NCBI GenBank assembly: GCA_014871385.1
Contig: CM026429.1
Location: forward strand, 8,557,342-8,621,341
Length of the DNA: 64,000 nt
Direction of reading: 5' to 3'
Source of the DNA: Ceratodon purpureus
Lineage: Eukaryota; Streptophyta; Bryopsida; Pseudoditrichales; Ditrichaceae
Numbering within the stretch: position 1 is the stretch's first letter; each line of letters starts with the position of its first letter. Below, in pieces: positions 10,940 through 22,738 of the stretch. The translations under genes and the position numbers were made by a program. The notes under the pieces are model-generated. The model did not search any database. It was not told the origin of the DNA and saw nothing but the letters and a program-made list of their open reading frames with translations.

Positions 10940-12319
10940 ATGAGTCGGAGAAGGATTGAGCGAGGTGAAGAGCCATGGTTTGGATTGGAAGTTGGGCTTC
11001 CAATGGATGGATTGGATCCAACGAAGGACTGCAACCACGTATCGAATGAGGAGTTGCGCTTCATATTTGGAGACAAGGAGATGCATACGGGATACATCTA
11101 CACATCTATGAAGATCGACTACTTGAAGATGCGAGTTGAGAAACTTTATACTGCTATTTGACAAATTGAGTCTATTCCCGAGGTCAATTACATCCCAAAG
11201 AGTTTCGCCCACGCTCTCATATCAGAGGTGTGCCATCTTTACCCTAAGACCTGGGCAAAATATGATGCTGACCGCTGGAATGTAAAGAAGTCGGAGCAAA
11301 GGAAGGTACCAACAGTGAGATTCCAGAGTTACATATCACAGAATCTATTCTTGGATGCAGTGCTCGAGAAGTTCGAGGACGAGATAAAGGTAGTACACCA
11401 AGAGCATGGAAGAACCGCCGCAGCTCATCATGCTGAAGTCAAGAAGGTGGAAATGCTAATTTCAGCACAACGTACATTAGCCAATTCAATTCCAAAGTGA
11501 ATAGAGAGTCAGAGGAAGCTGCATTAGGAGAAACTTGTAGTCTCGAAGGGGCCTTTGACATTTATACGTGCAAAAAAATTTGACCCTCAACTGTGCACTT
11601 TTAATGGTGGCACCAATGGTGCCATTTGATTGACAATAGTGAAGTTCTATAGGTCTAGCCAGGGGTCCAGCCAATCAACGTTGCCAAGGCTGCCAACACT
11701 GCCATTATTGTCAGCATTGTAGATTCTGATGCTGTAAGCGTGCAGTGACATGCACCAATAGACTTTTATGGGTCCGACGAGTGTGTGGATAGCAGTTCAC
11801 CTACCACGGGTGGTCTTAGATGGCCCCTTTGTGACCCCATTTTTCTTCTGCCGCAGTGAGGACGAGGATTTGCACGTTGGAAGATCAACTCAAGGTGATC
11901 GACTATGCCGTGAAGTCCGCGGCAGAGGAGGAGAAGTGCTTAAAATCCTTGAAAGTGGAGCAGTGGTCACGTATTCAGGATCTCAAAGCTCGGCGGATTT
12001 AATTCGACGACAGTCCAGATTTACGCTTTTCCGATCTCCAAGCAAGTTCATTGAAGAACCTGATTACGCGATAGAACCATCCACCAATTTGCCATCGATC
12101 CATGTATTCCTTTGTGCATTGTGCAGGTTAGGTTCCTCAAATATGGACATAGTTGTTGCTCCATGTCTGTGCACGTACCATCCATGGTGCGTGGTAATGC
12201 AGACTTGGTCACATGAGAGATGCACAAATGTGAGTTGCACAAAGATTTTCCCAGATCCATGGAAGCGGAGCTTTGGTTTATCCATTGTCCCTCGTAAGTA
12301 TCTGCCGCCTACCTATTAA
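10940..12319 (+). pseudogene. Decayed gene: helical region, coiled coil, RING-like Cys/His cluster
   Basis: An ATG at 10940 opens a frame (MSRRRIERGEEPWFGLEVG) that continues to 11500 in one phase, broken by one TGA at 11159-11161. The second half contains a probable coiled coil (KFEDEIKVVHQEHGRTAAAH). After a MITE-bearing intron-like gap and an acceptor-like GCCGCAG (before 11864), a heptad-like stretch (LEDQLKVIDYAVKSAAEEE) appears in one frame. The C-terminal part runs in another, with CALC, CLCTYHPWC, ERC and VSC, a C-x2-C...C-x-C-x2-H-x2-C...C spacing like a RING or related zinc finger. The frame change and stop suggest decay, or a locus that needs transcript evidence. I do not recognise the family; a RING-type E3 role would be a guess. 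Confidence 0.45.
11523..11851. mobile_element. MITE family A copy 2, reverse orientation, in a gene gap
   Basis: It aligns end to end with the reverse complement of 10129-10545: the end ATTAGGAGAAAC...TCTCGAA, the shared GGCACCAATGGTGCCA core, GGGGTCCAGCCA, and the far end GACCCCATTTTTCTTC. It is shorter and more diverged than copy 1. Its right end runs into the pyrimidine tract of the acceptor-like site before 11864, so it may supply part of that splice site. Confidence 0.7.
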
Positions 12320-12359
12320 AATTAGGTCAAACATAACGATAAACGTGAATAGTTCTTAA

Positions 12360-13300
12360 CCCTTTATTGCCCAAGCGACCAGTTTCTGGTCGCTGGGGCA
12401 CCTAATTTCGAAATGCTGTTCGGAGGGTTGCTTGAAGGATTGGGTCCAAATCGGGACGGATTGGGGCGGGGTTTCAAGCTACATCATCATGCAAAAAAAT
12501 CTGGAATCGAACCATCACAGGTAGTCCAAATACCATGAAATACGGTCTGGTCGTAGGAAAGAAATGACGTTGCGGGGGGGGGGAGGAAGATGAGTGCGAG
12601 ACATATGCCTAGCCTGAGACATGCACAGAGGTTGCTCACAGGTTTGGAAAGAAGTGCCACCTGTCTATCCATGAGTGGGGGAGTTTTCACCGTCAAAGAA
12701 ATGTACGCTCCGAAGCACATGTACTGGCCCATTTTGGTATTTTGCTTGTTTTTGAGGGAGATTAGAGTGTTTTTTGAGGATTTTTTCAGATCAACGTAGT
12801 TAGTGTTGGCAAGGTGGGATTGTAGCCGTCCGGATTTTTGAAAATGACTTTGTAGCCCACCCATTTCACTCTCCGAAAATCTGCTGTGCACTGTAGAGCT
12901 CTCCCTCTTTTCTGCTCCAATAATTGAATATCAATTCCAGAAAAAACATTTTTCCTCATTCGACTTTCTCATGCTATCGTTGTATGGGTTAGATTGCGCG
13001 TCCAAGTGCCTGCATGTTTTTGTGATTTTTTTCGGCATGTATTTTCCCGGAATCAAGCTCGGTGCCTAAACTGTATGCCTCATTTTGCAGTCCATTTTGT
13101 GCCCAAATACACGTCAATGTTTATCAATTCCGCAATTTAGACTCCCAAATTTCTCAAGCACATTACAGACGTCCGAGTTGGTATCCATTTCCTGCGATCA
13201 GATCTGCAAAATGCTTTCTTTGGCCGATGCCACCAGCGGATTCAGGACACGGGGTCGTCAAAAACCTCTTTCTCCTCAAAACAGGCCGGGCACTAAAGGG
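12360..13300. mobile_element. TTAA-flanked piggyBac-like non-autonomous element (copy 2)
   Basis: TTAA occurs at 12356-12359 and 13301-13304. The termini CCCTTTATTGCCC and GGGCACTAAAGGG match at 12 of 13 positions. Just inside the left end is a perfect hairpin, GCGACCAG TTT CTGGTCGC (12375-12393). The 941-bp interior encodes no transposase. It has the same end grammar as the elements at 7357 and 45193 but a different interior, so it is a related subfamily. Confidence 0.75.
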
Positions 13301-13304
13301 TTAA

Positions 13305-14690
13305 ACGTCTACTGCTCTTAATCAGAAGATGAGTTCTTGTATATGTTTTCATGTGGCTGACATATGCTCCGATGTATGTACACTTAGATTCGTACGTTGC
13401 ATCGCCAAGCGCAAACAGATCGAAGGGACACCTGAACTCGGATATTGGCGGGTTAAATTACAAACGCAAGCGCAAATCAACTGGCGTCAACTACATCAAA
13501 CCGTAAATTGAAGATGACCAGGACAACCATGGACGTCAGACGCAGACATGGGCCTCACAGACTGGAGAATGAGGCACACCGCATCTAAGCTTGGCCGAAT
13601 TAGGTGCCCTTTCGAATATCTCGCCGCGGTTTATTAGATGCTCAACACACAACACACAACTGCTTATAAGATAGTTTGATTGATGCACTTGAGTCGTAGA
13701 ACTTGTGAAAAACATAAACGAAACTATTGCCAGTTATGAAGTTTTTTAATTACCCGCATTTTAATCATGTACTTTCTCGTATTTCAAGTCGAACCCTGGT
13801 TGTGGAGGTTGTATCTTGAAGCTATTTCTTGAATCTGGAGGAGGGGTTTCATGGACGTGCTTTCAGCTGAATTGGTTGTTGCTGTTGTTTCCACTGAAGA
13901 ATATTAAATCATTAGCAATGTTTGTGTGAGATTAAAACATGAATTCAATGGTGAGCAGCTTGCATTCATGTCACCTTCATCAATTCAATGCACGAGGGCA
14001 GTTGCACACCAAGGTGCACTAGTTTACCATAGCAGTATTTATTAGATCAATTTTCAAATGCAAACCCACATGAGGATTGATCCATTGAAAAAATACTGCC
14101 TCCAAAAAACAGAGCACACCATTGTGTGTAACCACATGCACAAAAGAAAGCCTGAGAGGTGCACATTACAGAATTTGCTCTTAAATGATAGAATCAGGGT
14201 ACAAAAATATACAAAGCTGCTTCACTACTCACAATCAATCCACATGTTCCACATCTACTCCCAAACTACAAGAGCATCCACTGCAGTTAAAAAACTCTAA
14301 CTTTCAAAATCACTCCTGGATGTCTGTCTCTGATGATCTGAACAAATGTAAAGAATGTGAAAGTTGCAGAGGAAATGGCATAGGGCAAAATGCATGCAAT
14401 TTGCCATGAAACCATCTTGTGATCCATCGATCAAGGCACTACACTGATTGAAGAGCACATCGGCTAGATCAGTGACGCAATGAACAAATGCCCTTATGTC
14501 TAATTACAATAATACTACAATGGCTAACTTCTATACATACAGCTCCTAATCTAGATCACCGAACTCACTACGTTGTTGAAGGCATTCAACATATTGACAG
14601 AACTTGAGCGTTGAAGGTGAGGTCGACCAAGTGCTCTGTCAATGCGAACAGAACCAGAGGCCAACAGACTGCACAAATGAGTAGCATTGT
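13305..14690. other. Intergenic, no gene seen
   Basis: Only short random frames occur. The last few hundred bases are probably the 3' untranslated region of the aspartic protease gene, whose stop is at 14697. Confidence 0.5.
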
Positions 14691-14696
14691 CTGCAA

Positions 14697-16552
14697 TCAG
14701 ATCGTCTCGCAGTTGGCGGCTTTGAAGCCGACGCGCTTGTTCACTAGATCGTGCACGATCAAGTGATCTTGCTGCTGGATGTTGCCGAAGATGCTGAAGC
14801 CGGTGCTGCCTGCCATGGCCAAGCACGTCGTGCCCTCCAGGTCCAGCGCCACGAAGATGTTCGCCGGATCCAGGTTGTAATCAGCGCCCTGGAAGTGGAT
14901 CACCATGTCTGGGTAGACTGGGTTCGCAACGCCCGCCGTTGTGAAGCAGTACTCGAGCCCGAAGAACGATCCGTCCGCGTCAGGATACGGAATCGCTGCC
15001 TTGAATGCCTGCTCATAGAAAACATCATCAATGTCAACAAGCTCACATGTCAGTTTCTCATTTCGATCCAGAAGAGATCTGCATTTTATCTCACAGCTCT
15101 GTTCAACATTCAAGCTAGCTCATGGTGTGAGATTCATGACAACAGTGTAGGATTCATGCAGTTGGGTTCATCGGATGAGGATTTGTACCGCGAGGACAGG
15201 ATTGAATGCGGCCGTTTCGAGGTACGTGAGAGTGGTGCCGGAGTCTAGGATCATGCCGCCAGTTCCAGCGGCATCGATGTCGAATGTTCCGGCGGGGTAG
15301 TTCACAGCCTTGCCAGCGACGGTGATGCCCGTGACGCCGGCGTAATAGAAGGTGGGGTTAACTTTGTTGGCGAGCATGGGAGTGTAGGCGACGCCTGCGG
15401 TGACGGCAGAGTCGCCGATGTACAGGGGGCTCGTCTTGGCGCTTCCCAGGGGCACCAGGCAGTAGGAGAATTTCTTCGCCGTGACGCCGCCGAGTTGGGA
15501 GATGAGTGAGAGTGGGCCTTGGCCGAGTCCCACGAGCCCGCCCGCGCCTGCGAATGTGCCGAGGTTGCTGTGGCCGCAGCCGAAGGCGACGTTCGGGACG
15601 TTGCCCGTGCCGATGGTGACCGTGTCGGACGACAATGCGCCGCTGGTCGACGAGCCGTCGCCGTAAAGGTAGTCGTACTGGCAGCTCGTGGTGCAGGACT
15701 TGTAGGGCAAGTCGTTGCAGAGGTTGTCCGCGCAGCCGATGGTTTTGTAGGTTTTCGATTTCGTGGGGTCGAATTTGGCGCTGTCGGTGGCGTAGCAAGC
15801 TTCGCAGGGGAGGCATTGGACCCAGTTCAAGTCGCTTCCGGTGTCCACTATGGCGGAGGATTTCTGGGCTGGAGTTCCGAAGGAGATGTCCACGATGTAT
15901 TCTCCGTTTCCGGATGCGACCGGAGTGGTGAATAACCTGCCGCCAGCGAGCATGTGCTGTGCGAGCTTGGTGCGACGTTCATGGCCTCTCTTCACAGCAG
16001 CGAGGAAGATTTCGCCGGTGGTTTTCGGAGTCGCTGATTTCAGAGACGAGGATGCGTGTTCTCTGTGAATGAGGTCTATCCGAATCACCTGGAATATGAA
16101 AATGAAACGGTTAATGATGTGCTTGGTCGAAGTTTCATCATCTGTTCGAATTAGGTGCCATCATGGATTTCAGAAGATGAAGCTTCCCTACTCGCTTATG
16201 TGATGCGAGAAAGCAAACAAAATGCAGCAAAGAGATTTGCATACGAGTAGTACATTTGTCAGCTTGGACTCTAAAGGGACTTGAGTTCACTGGCAACTAA
16301 TACCCTGACTCGTTTCAGAATTTGATAGGTTTGGAAGCATGCATTTGACATCGTGATCCAGTTTGTGCGATGCTGGGCATGAACAGAAATCATATGACAT
16401 CAAGAGAAACATTTCATTGCACTTTGTGAGCTTGTGAGGGGCTTGAGAAACCTTGCCTTATCGTTAACTGACGCAGAATCTCTAGCTGCAAGAGCCACTG
16501 ACAAGAAGAGAAGCGCCGCCAGCACCAAAGCGTGACACCGGATGGCTTCCAT
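14697..16552 (-). CDS. Nepenthesin-type (A1B) aspartic protease, 431 aa, secreted
   Basis: Three exons: 16552-16469, 16088-15189 and 15008-14697, all phase 0. Exon 1 encodes a signal peptide (CHALVLAALLFLSVALA). The mature part has two catalytic motifs, DTGS at residues 110-113 (VDTGSDLNWVQC) and DSGT at 310-313 (ILDSGTTLTYL). The plant-type Cys-rich insert lies between them (CLPCEACY, CADNLC, SCTTSC), as does the flap-side YGDGSSTSG. This is the pepsin-like A1B architecture of plant nepenthesin/CDR1-type enzymes, which cleave proteins at acidic pH in the apoplast or vacuole. The C-terminal lobe is complete (VNKRVGFKAANC). The exon 1 donor (TCA|GTTAAC) is non-ideal and is the least certain junction. 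Substrate unknown. Confidence 0.92.
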
Positions 16553-19500
16553 CTCTCAAGGCGCACAACGGAATTTCAGCTGCAGCTATAGCCCCTGGAA
16601 GGCTCGTAATAACAGGGAGCGACGAAACAGCATGGGTACAGGATCGGGACAATCCAAAGGAAGGAGAAAGATACAACGAGAATTGAAAGCTCTCTCAGCT
16701 AGAAGAGAGAGAGAGAGAAGCTGCACCTCGGGGTACAAGATGGATGTCCAACCAATTAATGAATTTTCTGGAGAAGTTGCGGGAAATATGTACTGATCGA
16801 TCCGAGAACTTGAGAAAGATTTGCATGGTTCTGACTGCTCGTCTTTCCACTCAGCCGCCACAAAGTTGTTGGCAAGATTCGCTCTAGTTTAGCTTGCTGC
16901 TCTGACATCCTCGGATAATTTTTCAGCACTCTGAATTTTGCCCGTCCCTGTCCACAGAACTCCACCAATGGGTCAATACTCCCGGAGAGCACCAACACCT
17001 TGGCGTCCATCATTGGCTTCTGAGTAAGCTTGATCGCGATGAAATCTTCCTCGGGAAAATAAACGGCATTCAGTGCTGAAGATGTTCATTATTATGAACG
17101 CTCAAGGTTATGGAGGTATTGAGTATCCGATCTATAGTGCCAATTGTCGGTCAATTTTTCGATAAGTGGAGTTTAGCTGACAAGTTTTGTGTTTACCATG
17201 AACAATCGCCTTGCATCGGATGTACCATAGCTATTTTACAGTTTATCATACTGACGGTTGTGAGTTGTCATACTCGTTGTCCCACAAAGTTTACTAACAT
17301 CCCCTATGTTTGGGAATTGAAGCTCGGTGAGTAAAGAATTGGCTGCACGACCTGGTAAGTTGTGTGAACACCTTTGCAATAAGAGAACATTGTTCTCCCG
17401 TACATGCCACGTAATAGACTCTTGCGAAACCCAAAAGAACGACTTTTCCATGATCCAAATGCTTTTGCAAAATAATTCGGTGGCCCACGGGCTGTAGCAA
17501 TCCATTGTCATTCTCGTGGGAATTTTCCAGGGATTGTTTCCAAACCGGAAGCTGTAGTATGCTACTTGACTGCCCCTTGACGCCCTTGTGAGGTCAACTG
17601 TATTTTGTACGGGAGGTACCGTGTGATGATTGTCGGAAAACTAGGTGCAACACGCATGGATTTATGTATCTCGTTTATTGATAGGAATTGCTTCAAGTCT
17701 CCGAATGCGTCGAAACTTGGAACTCCTGTCCCAATCTGCTGCACGCCCTTTCTCTCACATACAAACTGCATTGCAATTGAAGCTTTCAATCGAACAGTTC
17801 GACCACGACATGCGAACCAACGTTGACAAGGCTCATATTTGTGAAGCCTATCTTAACCCGAAAATGGTTTTCCCCCAAAATTGGTGCAAAGAGAAGCTAG
17901 TCTAGAGCTTCGTGAACCTGCAATCATCTGAAAGGGAAACAGTCTTCAACTGCAGAGTGGGCTTGCATAGAACAGAAATAATGTCAGTGACTGGGACTTA
18001 CGAAATTGCTGACATGGATAATGTACGTGGTATAGGAGACACCCCCTGATCGCGCACCAATGATCATCAGAGGTTGGCGTCAGAAATTGGTCTCTACGTG
18101 AACTAAATCGAGTAGAAATGACCTCGTCGAATACGCCCCCATCGACACAATATACGCCAAGCAGCTGGCTGATGATACTGGCGGACGCTAGAAGTTATCT
18201 TCTACTATTAAACTTTGATCTATCATCTATACAAGAGTACGTCAAGATTCTCGAAATGATTGAGGTACTTGTGTATGTCGTATCCTCTACCTTTGACGCC
18301 GTTGACGCCTTTGACAAGTTAGTCAACTGTGTCTGAGTAAGCAAGCATTACCACTGGGCCAAGCGTTAAATTCTATGAGTAATCAGTGAACGGCAAACAC
18401 CGCTTTCATGTCAGTTGGGTTAGCCAGCTCGGCACCTCGATTGTTGTAACATGGAGTGTTGTTACAATAACATAAGTACAAGTGCAATCTTAGAGCTTAA
18501 TCTGTAAACTGATTTGGGGGCAAATGACGTATCTGAGTGCAGGCCGAGTGCTTTCGATGAGGCTTCGCAATGGGTGGGGCCATGAGTCCGAATAGTACTT
18601 TTTTTGTGAGAGAGAGAAAGTGTAAAGGTCTACAAACTCTTGATTGAATCGCTTGTTAGTTGGTCTGAATGTTGTTGTTGGTGTGACCTTCGTTCGCAGA
18701 AGCTGGCTGTTGCTGGTGAATGTTGAGGACGAATACAGTGTGGGCCACAACTCCTTTCACCTCCAAGTGTCATTTGCAACCATGCAAGACAAGTATTTTC
18801 ACTATCCCAAACTTTCACAACAACCGAATGACATAACGCTCCACTGGTAGGAGATGGGTCGTTTCTGATCCCTTCCAACGCGGATCCCAGACGCTTTTGA
18901 TTCAGGTTTCCTAAAATTAGTCTCTGGGCCTTCCCCGAGAAGAGTGGTCAGTGGGGCCACCGTCTTGTTCCAGTGGTATTGCTTCGCGGCACAATGCCTC
19001 CTTCGAAGTCCATGGCGGGGCCTACGACGTGGTGAAATGTGTATACTTTGTACCAAGACATTCTCATTATTGTTTTAACTGTGGTGATTCCGCGTAACTC
19101 GGTGGACAATTGCAGTGAATGTTGCGACACGTGTGCCATACGGCAAGAAGGGACGTGGACAAACGCGTATGTGATGAAGGAGATGTCGAACACTGGAGAC
19201 TATGGACTTTCTGGACTTGGAATTATAATAGTCAGTGTGTGGTATTGGATGTGCTCGACGACTGTCATTGCAAGTTTAGAAGCACTGCTCATGAACATCC
19301 ATTTCATTCCGAACTTTGTCCATCGAGGAACACAGAGAGTACTTTAGAAATTAGGTCACTCTTAACAGAGTTTGACACTCCCAAAACAAACATGCCTGTA
19401 TATGCATCGAACTGTTTTTCCACTTGCACGTGAGAATTTAGTTCATCCACTGTCTTAAAAGTTTAGCAGTACACTCTAGAACTAGTGCTGAGTATATACC

Positions 19501-20128
19501 GGTGGCATCACGATGTACTTAGTAAACTATAGTTGGGGGACTCTAAAACTAGAATTCCAATTCGACATACGTTTATGGCAGGGACGCTACTGGCATTGCA
19601 TTATACTTGGTGTAGGGTAGAAACTGAATTCCCCTCTTCTCTTCTCTTACGCAATAAGGGCTGCATGAATTTCTATCCAGACACCCCAGGTCCATCTTCG
19701 TCGCTGGAGTTCAATTCTGCCAATGTAGTAAGGTCATCGGGTTAGAATCCGTACTGTACAGGTGAACAGTACTTGAAAGAAGAAAAGCACACGAGTATTT
19801 CTAATTTGGAATGAATTATCTTGTGAATGTACCTGCTTCGACTCTGGCACCGACGTCATTTGAAGTACCCGCAGCGTTGTCGTTTCTTTTCTTCGAAGTA
19901 CCTACACCGACGTGGTAACCTTGATTGTTAATTCAGAGTTACAATTCAGATGTCCGAATCTTCGATTCAGGACGACTATCATTCCAGGCACATGTTCCGA
20001 AAGTATCCTCTTCGAGATATCCTTACAATTAACAAAGGAAATGACGGTACATGCTACTAAGATTATGTTATATGTACCATTGACTCTTGGCGGTGCTTCA
20101 ATTGCTATGCTCTTCCTTTTACGCTAAT
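16553..20128. other. Long stretch with no supportable gene
   Basis: 16.55-16.85 kb is the protease promoter side, with a GA-rich tract (16704-16721). From about 17.0 kb the composition resembles the transposon land to the right. The many short frames on both strands have no recognisable motifs. It may be the outer arm of the CACTA-bearing element or older mobile DNA. Confidence 0.4.
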
Positions 20129-20818
20129 CTAATTCCATCGAATACATTCAATGACGCCAAGGATATCAGAGTAGGATGCGGGGAAGGGAAATGTACGTGG
20201 AATGCGCTGCGATTTGCCGTAGATCGGGCGGTCAATCACGGTGGTTGGCTTCGGGTTCAGATCACGACGGATGTCGAACTCGGGAACATGGTGCCCGGGA
20301 AAAGCCTTGTACTGCCGATTAATATTCCAATCATCTTCTGCACCTTCTAGTTCAGCTTCTCCTGTGTTTCCTCTTGAAGATCCCTCGCCCTCAGGGAGTT
20401 TGCTCTTCCAATTGTAGATGTCATACTTCCCCCGATGGCACTGCTTAAAAGCAAAATCGGCCCAGTTCACAAGGTACCCTTTTTTCTCTGCAATGAGCCC
20501 ACGGGCGAAAGCAAGTCCCACCACTTTCGTTGACGGGAATGGTCTCTGGTGTGTTGCCCTGTACAGATTCTCAATTCTGCGGATCATCCTTGGGCTCTCA
20601 CTCCAGCCTCTACGGTTCATCTTGAACCCCCCGTGTGTCTTCTTGCCCCAGCGACGGATGCAGTCTGCTTCGTTCGCGATTACCTTCGGCAAACAGCACT
20701 TCTCTGTTTCGCGGATCCCAGGGATAAAACCGCGATCGTTCAGGCCGTGCTCGTGGTGGAACCAGGGGACAGTTGCGTAGATGATGGGCGTGTACACCTT
20801 CTCCCGAAGTGAAGCCAT
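20129..20818 (-). CDS. Hypothetical protein, ~229 aa
   Basis: I take the ATG at 20818 (MASLREKVYTP) inside a longer open frame, because the N-terminal extension beyond it is low quality. The product is basic and aromatic (YATVPWFHHEHGLNDRG, GWSESPRMIRRIENLYRA, LVNWADFAFKQCHRGKY) and ends in an acidic to Arg-rich tail. It looks like real coding sequence in length and composition, but I recognise no family. Position and orientation (3' of the CACTA transposase, same strand) would fit an accessory or captured ORF. Confidence 0.4.
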   Translation of the reverse strand: MASLREKVYTPIIYATVPWFHHEHGLNDRGFIPGIRETEKCCLPKVIANEADCIRRWGKKTHGGFKMNRRGWSESPRMIRRIENLYRATHQRPFPSTKVVGLAFARGLIAEKKGYLVNWADFAFKQCHRGKYDIYNWKSKLPEGEGSSRGNTGEAELEGAEDDWNINRQYKAFPGHHVPEFDIRRDLNPKPTTVIDRPIYGKSQRIPRTFPFPASYSDILGVIECIRWN

Positions 20819-21195
20819 TGTGGGTGCGGCCGAATGTGTGTTGCTTGCGGTACTGTAAAAAACCTCAATCAGTGTTAGATAACACATTGAATTTACAATG
20901 TCCATAATGTTCGAATTCCTATCTTCGGAACAGAGAGTGTACAGTACTCGAGGATTACACCATGACCATGATCCTCGGATTGAGGTAACCCACTCGTACG
21001 AGGGAAATTGGAAATCACAAATCATTACATTATGTACGTAAACAGAGAAACGGTACTGTAATAAATATATGACGACCGTGTCACACTCAAGAGCAACGAC
21101 GTTTACAACAACCGAGAAGTCCATAAATGGAAACGTACGACTTCACCCTATGAACCCCAGATCACTCTCCTCTCCCGAGCATCAACGATACGACT

Positions 21196-21520
21196 AACGA
21201 CTTCAAGGACGGTAATCCACGGCTGATGACACAGAGGACATGGCTACGCCCACAGAACACAATTGTGAACACGCAGTTCGCACATGAACGTGTTAAAGAA
21301 AGAGACAAAAACAACATGACAGACGACCACAGCTGGAGATGAATCATACTGTAGAAATGAGGATTAAGGCAACCATAACCATGACAATCGTTACAGAATG
21401 AAGTGAAAACAGTATAATACTCCCTAACAAAAGCAGTTCTCTCTTCATGGACATCGTTTGCGGATTAGCACGCACAACTTCATGGACCTAATCCCCGACT
21501 GATGACACATATCAGAAGAC
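21196..21520. repeat. Diverged ~30-bp direct repeat, two copies
   Basis: The segments at about 21198-21235 and 21478-21512 share ACTTCA-GGAC-TAATCC-CG-CTGATGACACA and lie about 280 bp apart. They may be subterminal repeats of a mobile element. The rest of 20.8-22.1 kb has no clear gene. Confidence 0.4.
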
Positions 21521-22159
21521 CTCGCACACGCAATACTCATCAGAGACAGAGCTTCTAGGAAATCGAATAAAACAAATCTCTCCGAAGGGACGACGGTATC
21601 AGAACCTACTCCCAGCGTCAAAGATGTAACCCGACTGTGGCGACAAACAAAGGGACCATGACGGTAAGACATACACTGCGAGAGAAAGACTTGCAGACGC
21701 ACCCCGAACCTCCTGTGTAGGAACCCGGATCGAATGAAATGGCGAGAGCTTCATTGCAACCGTGCTTCTTATACTCTCCAGTACGTAGGCACCGTCTGAC
21801 ACTTCCCGGGAACTTCACATCGATTGAAATGAGGAACAAGACGTTCTGCGGACCTCTGATGATGATAAAAACACCCAAAAAGTTGCTGACAGAACCGAAT
21901 TCGACTGAAAGTTGATGTTCCGCACCTTATGATTATTACGATTTCGACTGCAGTTCTCGAACATGTTCCGCCATTACGCGATGCATCATTGAAATTGATG
22001 GGGGCAGTCCAACATTTTGGACAGAACATCTCCCCCACTCGCAGCCGTCTCGCGATGTGAGATTTACTGGAGAAGAGGAATGTCTGCATCTGTGGAGGTC
22101 CCGTCATGTGAGACAGGTGCATCCAAATGTGTTGGATTTCAATAGCGCCAGTGACGGTT

Positions 22160-22738
22160 CTACGCGCGTTTCCGAAAGCCGCCTCTCCAGTGCATAGTCC
22201 ACGGGATCTTCCTCTCCAGACGATAATGGACGAGGAAGCGCGAGGAAGCAGTGAGATCGCAAATCCCCCACGGACACTGCACCTCCACATTCTGAGAGAG
22301 AAGGTTCGCTATACCGTAGTCTGCAATATGTCCGTGCCTGCTACAAAGAACAGAGGAGGGTTGTTCACATTGAATGTTTAGATTCGTAAGAAATTCGTAT
22401 GCATTGACGATGCGATACTCCTCAAATATAATGTTCGGATGAATCGAGAAGTGAAAATTGGGTACCTCATAAGGTGATTGATATGGAGCTTCCTCGGCTT
22501 CTGTAGCCCCCCCAGGCTGTGACGCTGTAGAATGTAAGGGAAACCCATGAGGAGGCTGCAATTCGGTTTGGAGATGAGGGGCCGTATCTCTACCGGGTAC
22601 CCTGTGCGAGAGCATTGCTGTAGTTCGGTCCGGCGAGGTCGCGCGACAATACCGTCGCGGTCGGTTGCGCTTGCGGGACTTCACGTAAGCAATTACGATT
22701 CCCATCGAAATGTGCTTATTCACCCACTCATTCGACAT
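22160..22738 (-). CDS. Hypothetical ORF, 192 aa
   Basis: An ATG at 22738 begins MSNEWVNKHISMG. A basic segment (VKSRKRNRPRRYCR) is followed by a Pro/Gln/Ser-rich linker and a hydrophobic C-terminal half. No recognised domain. It could be one exon of a longer transposon-borne gene or a chance frame. Same strand as its neighbours at 20129 and 25121. Confidence 0.25.
   Translation of the reverse strand: MSNEWVNKHISMGIVIAYVKSRKRNRPRRYCRATSPDRTTAMLSHRVPGRDTAPHLQTELQPPHGFPLHSTASQPGGATEAEEAPYQSPYEVPNFHFSIHPNIIFEEYRIVNAYEFLTNLNIQCEQPSSVLCSRHGHIADYGIANLLSQNVEVQCPWGICDLTASSRFLVHYRLERKIPWTMHWRGGFRKRA

Noticed and set aside
15358-15935. Long open frames antisense or out of frame to the aspartic protease
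   Set aside because: They are shadows of a GC-biased real exon with clear catalytic motifs in the true frame.
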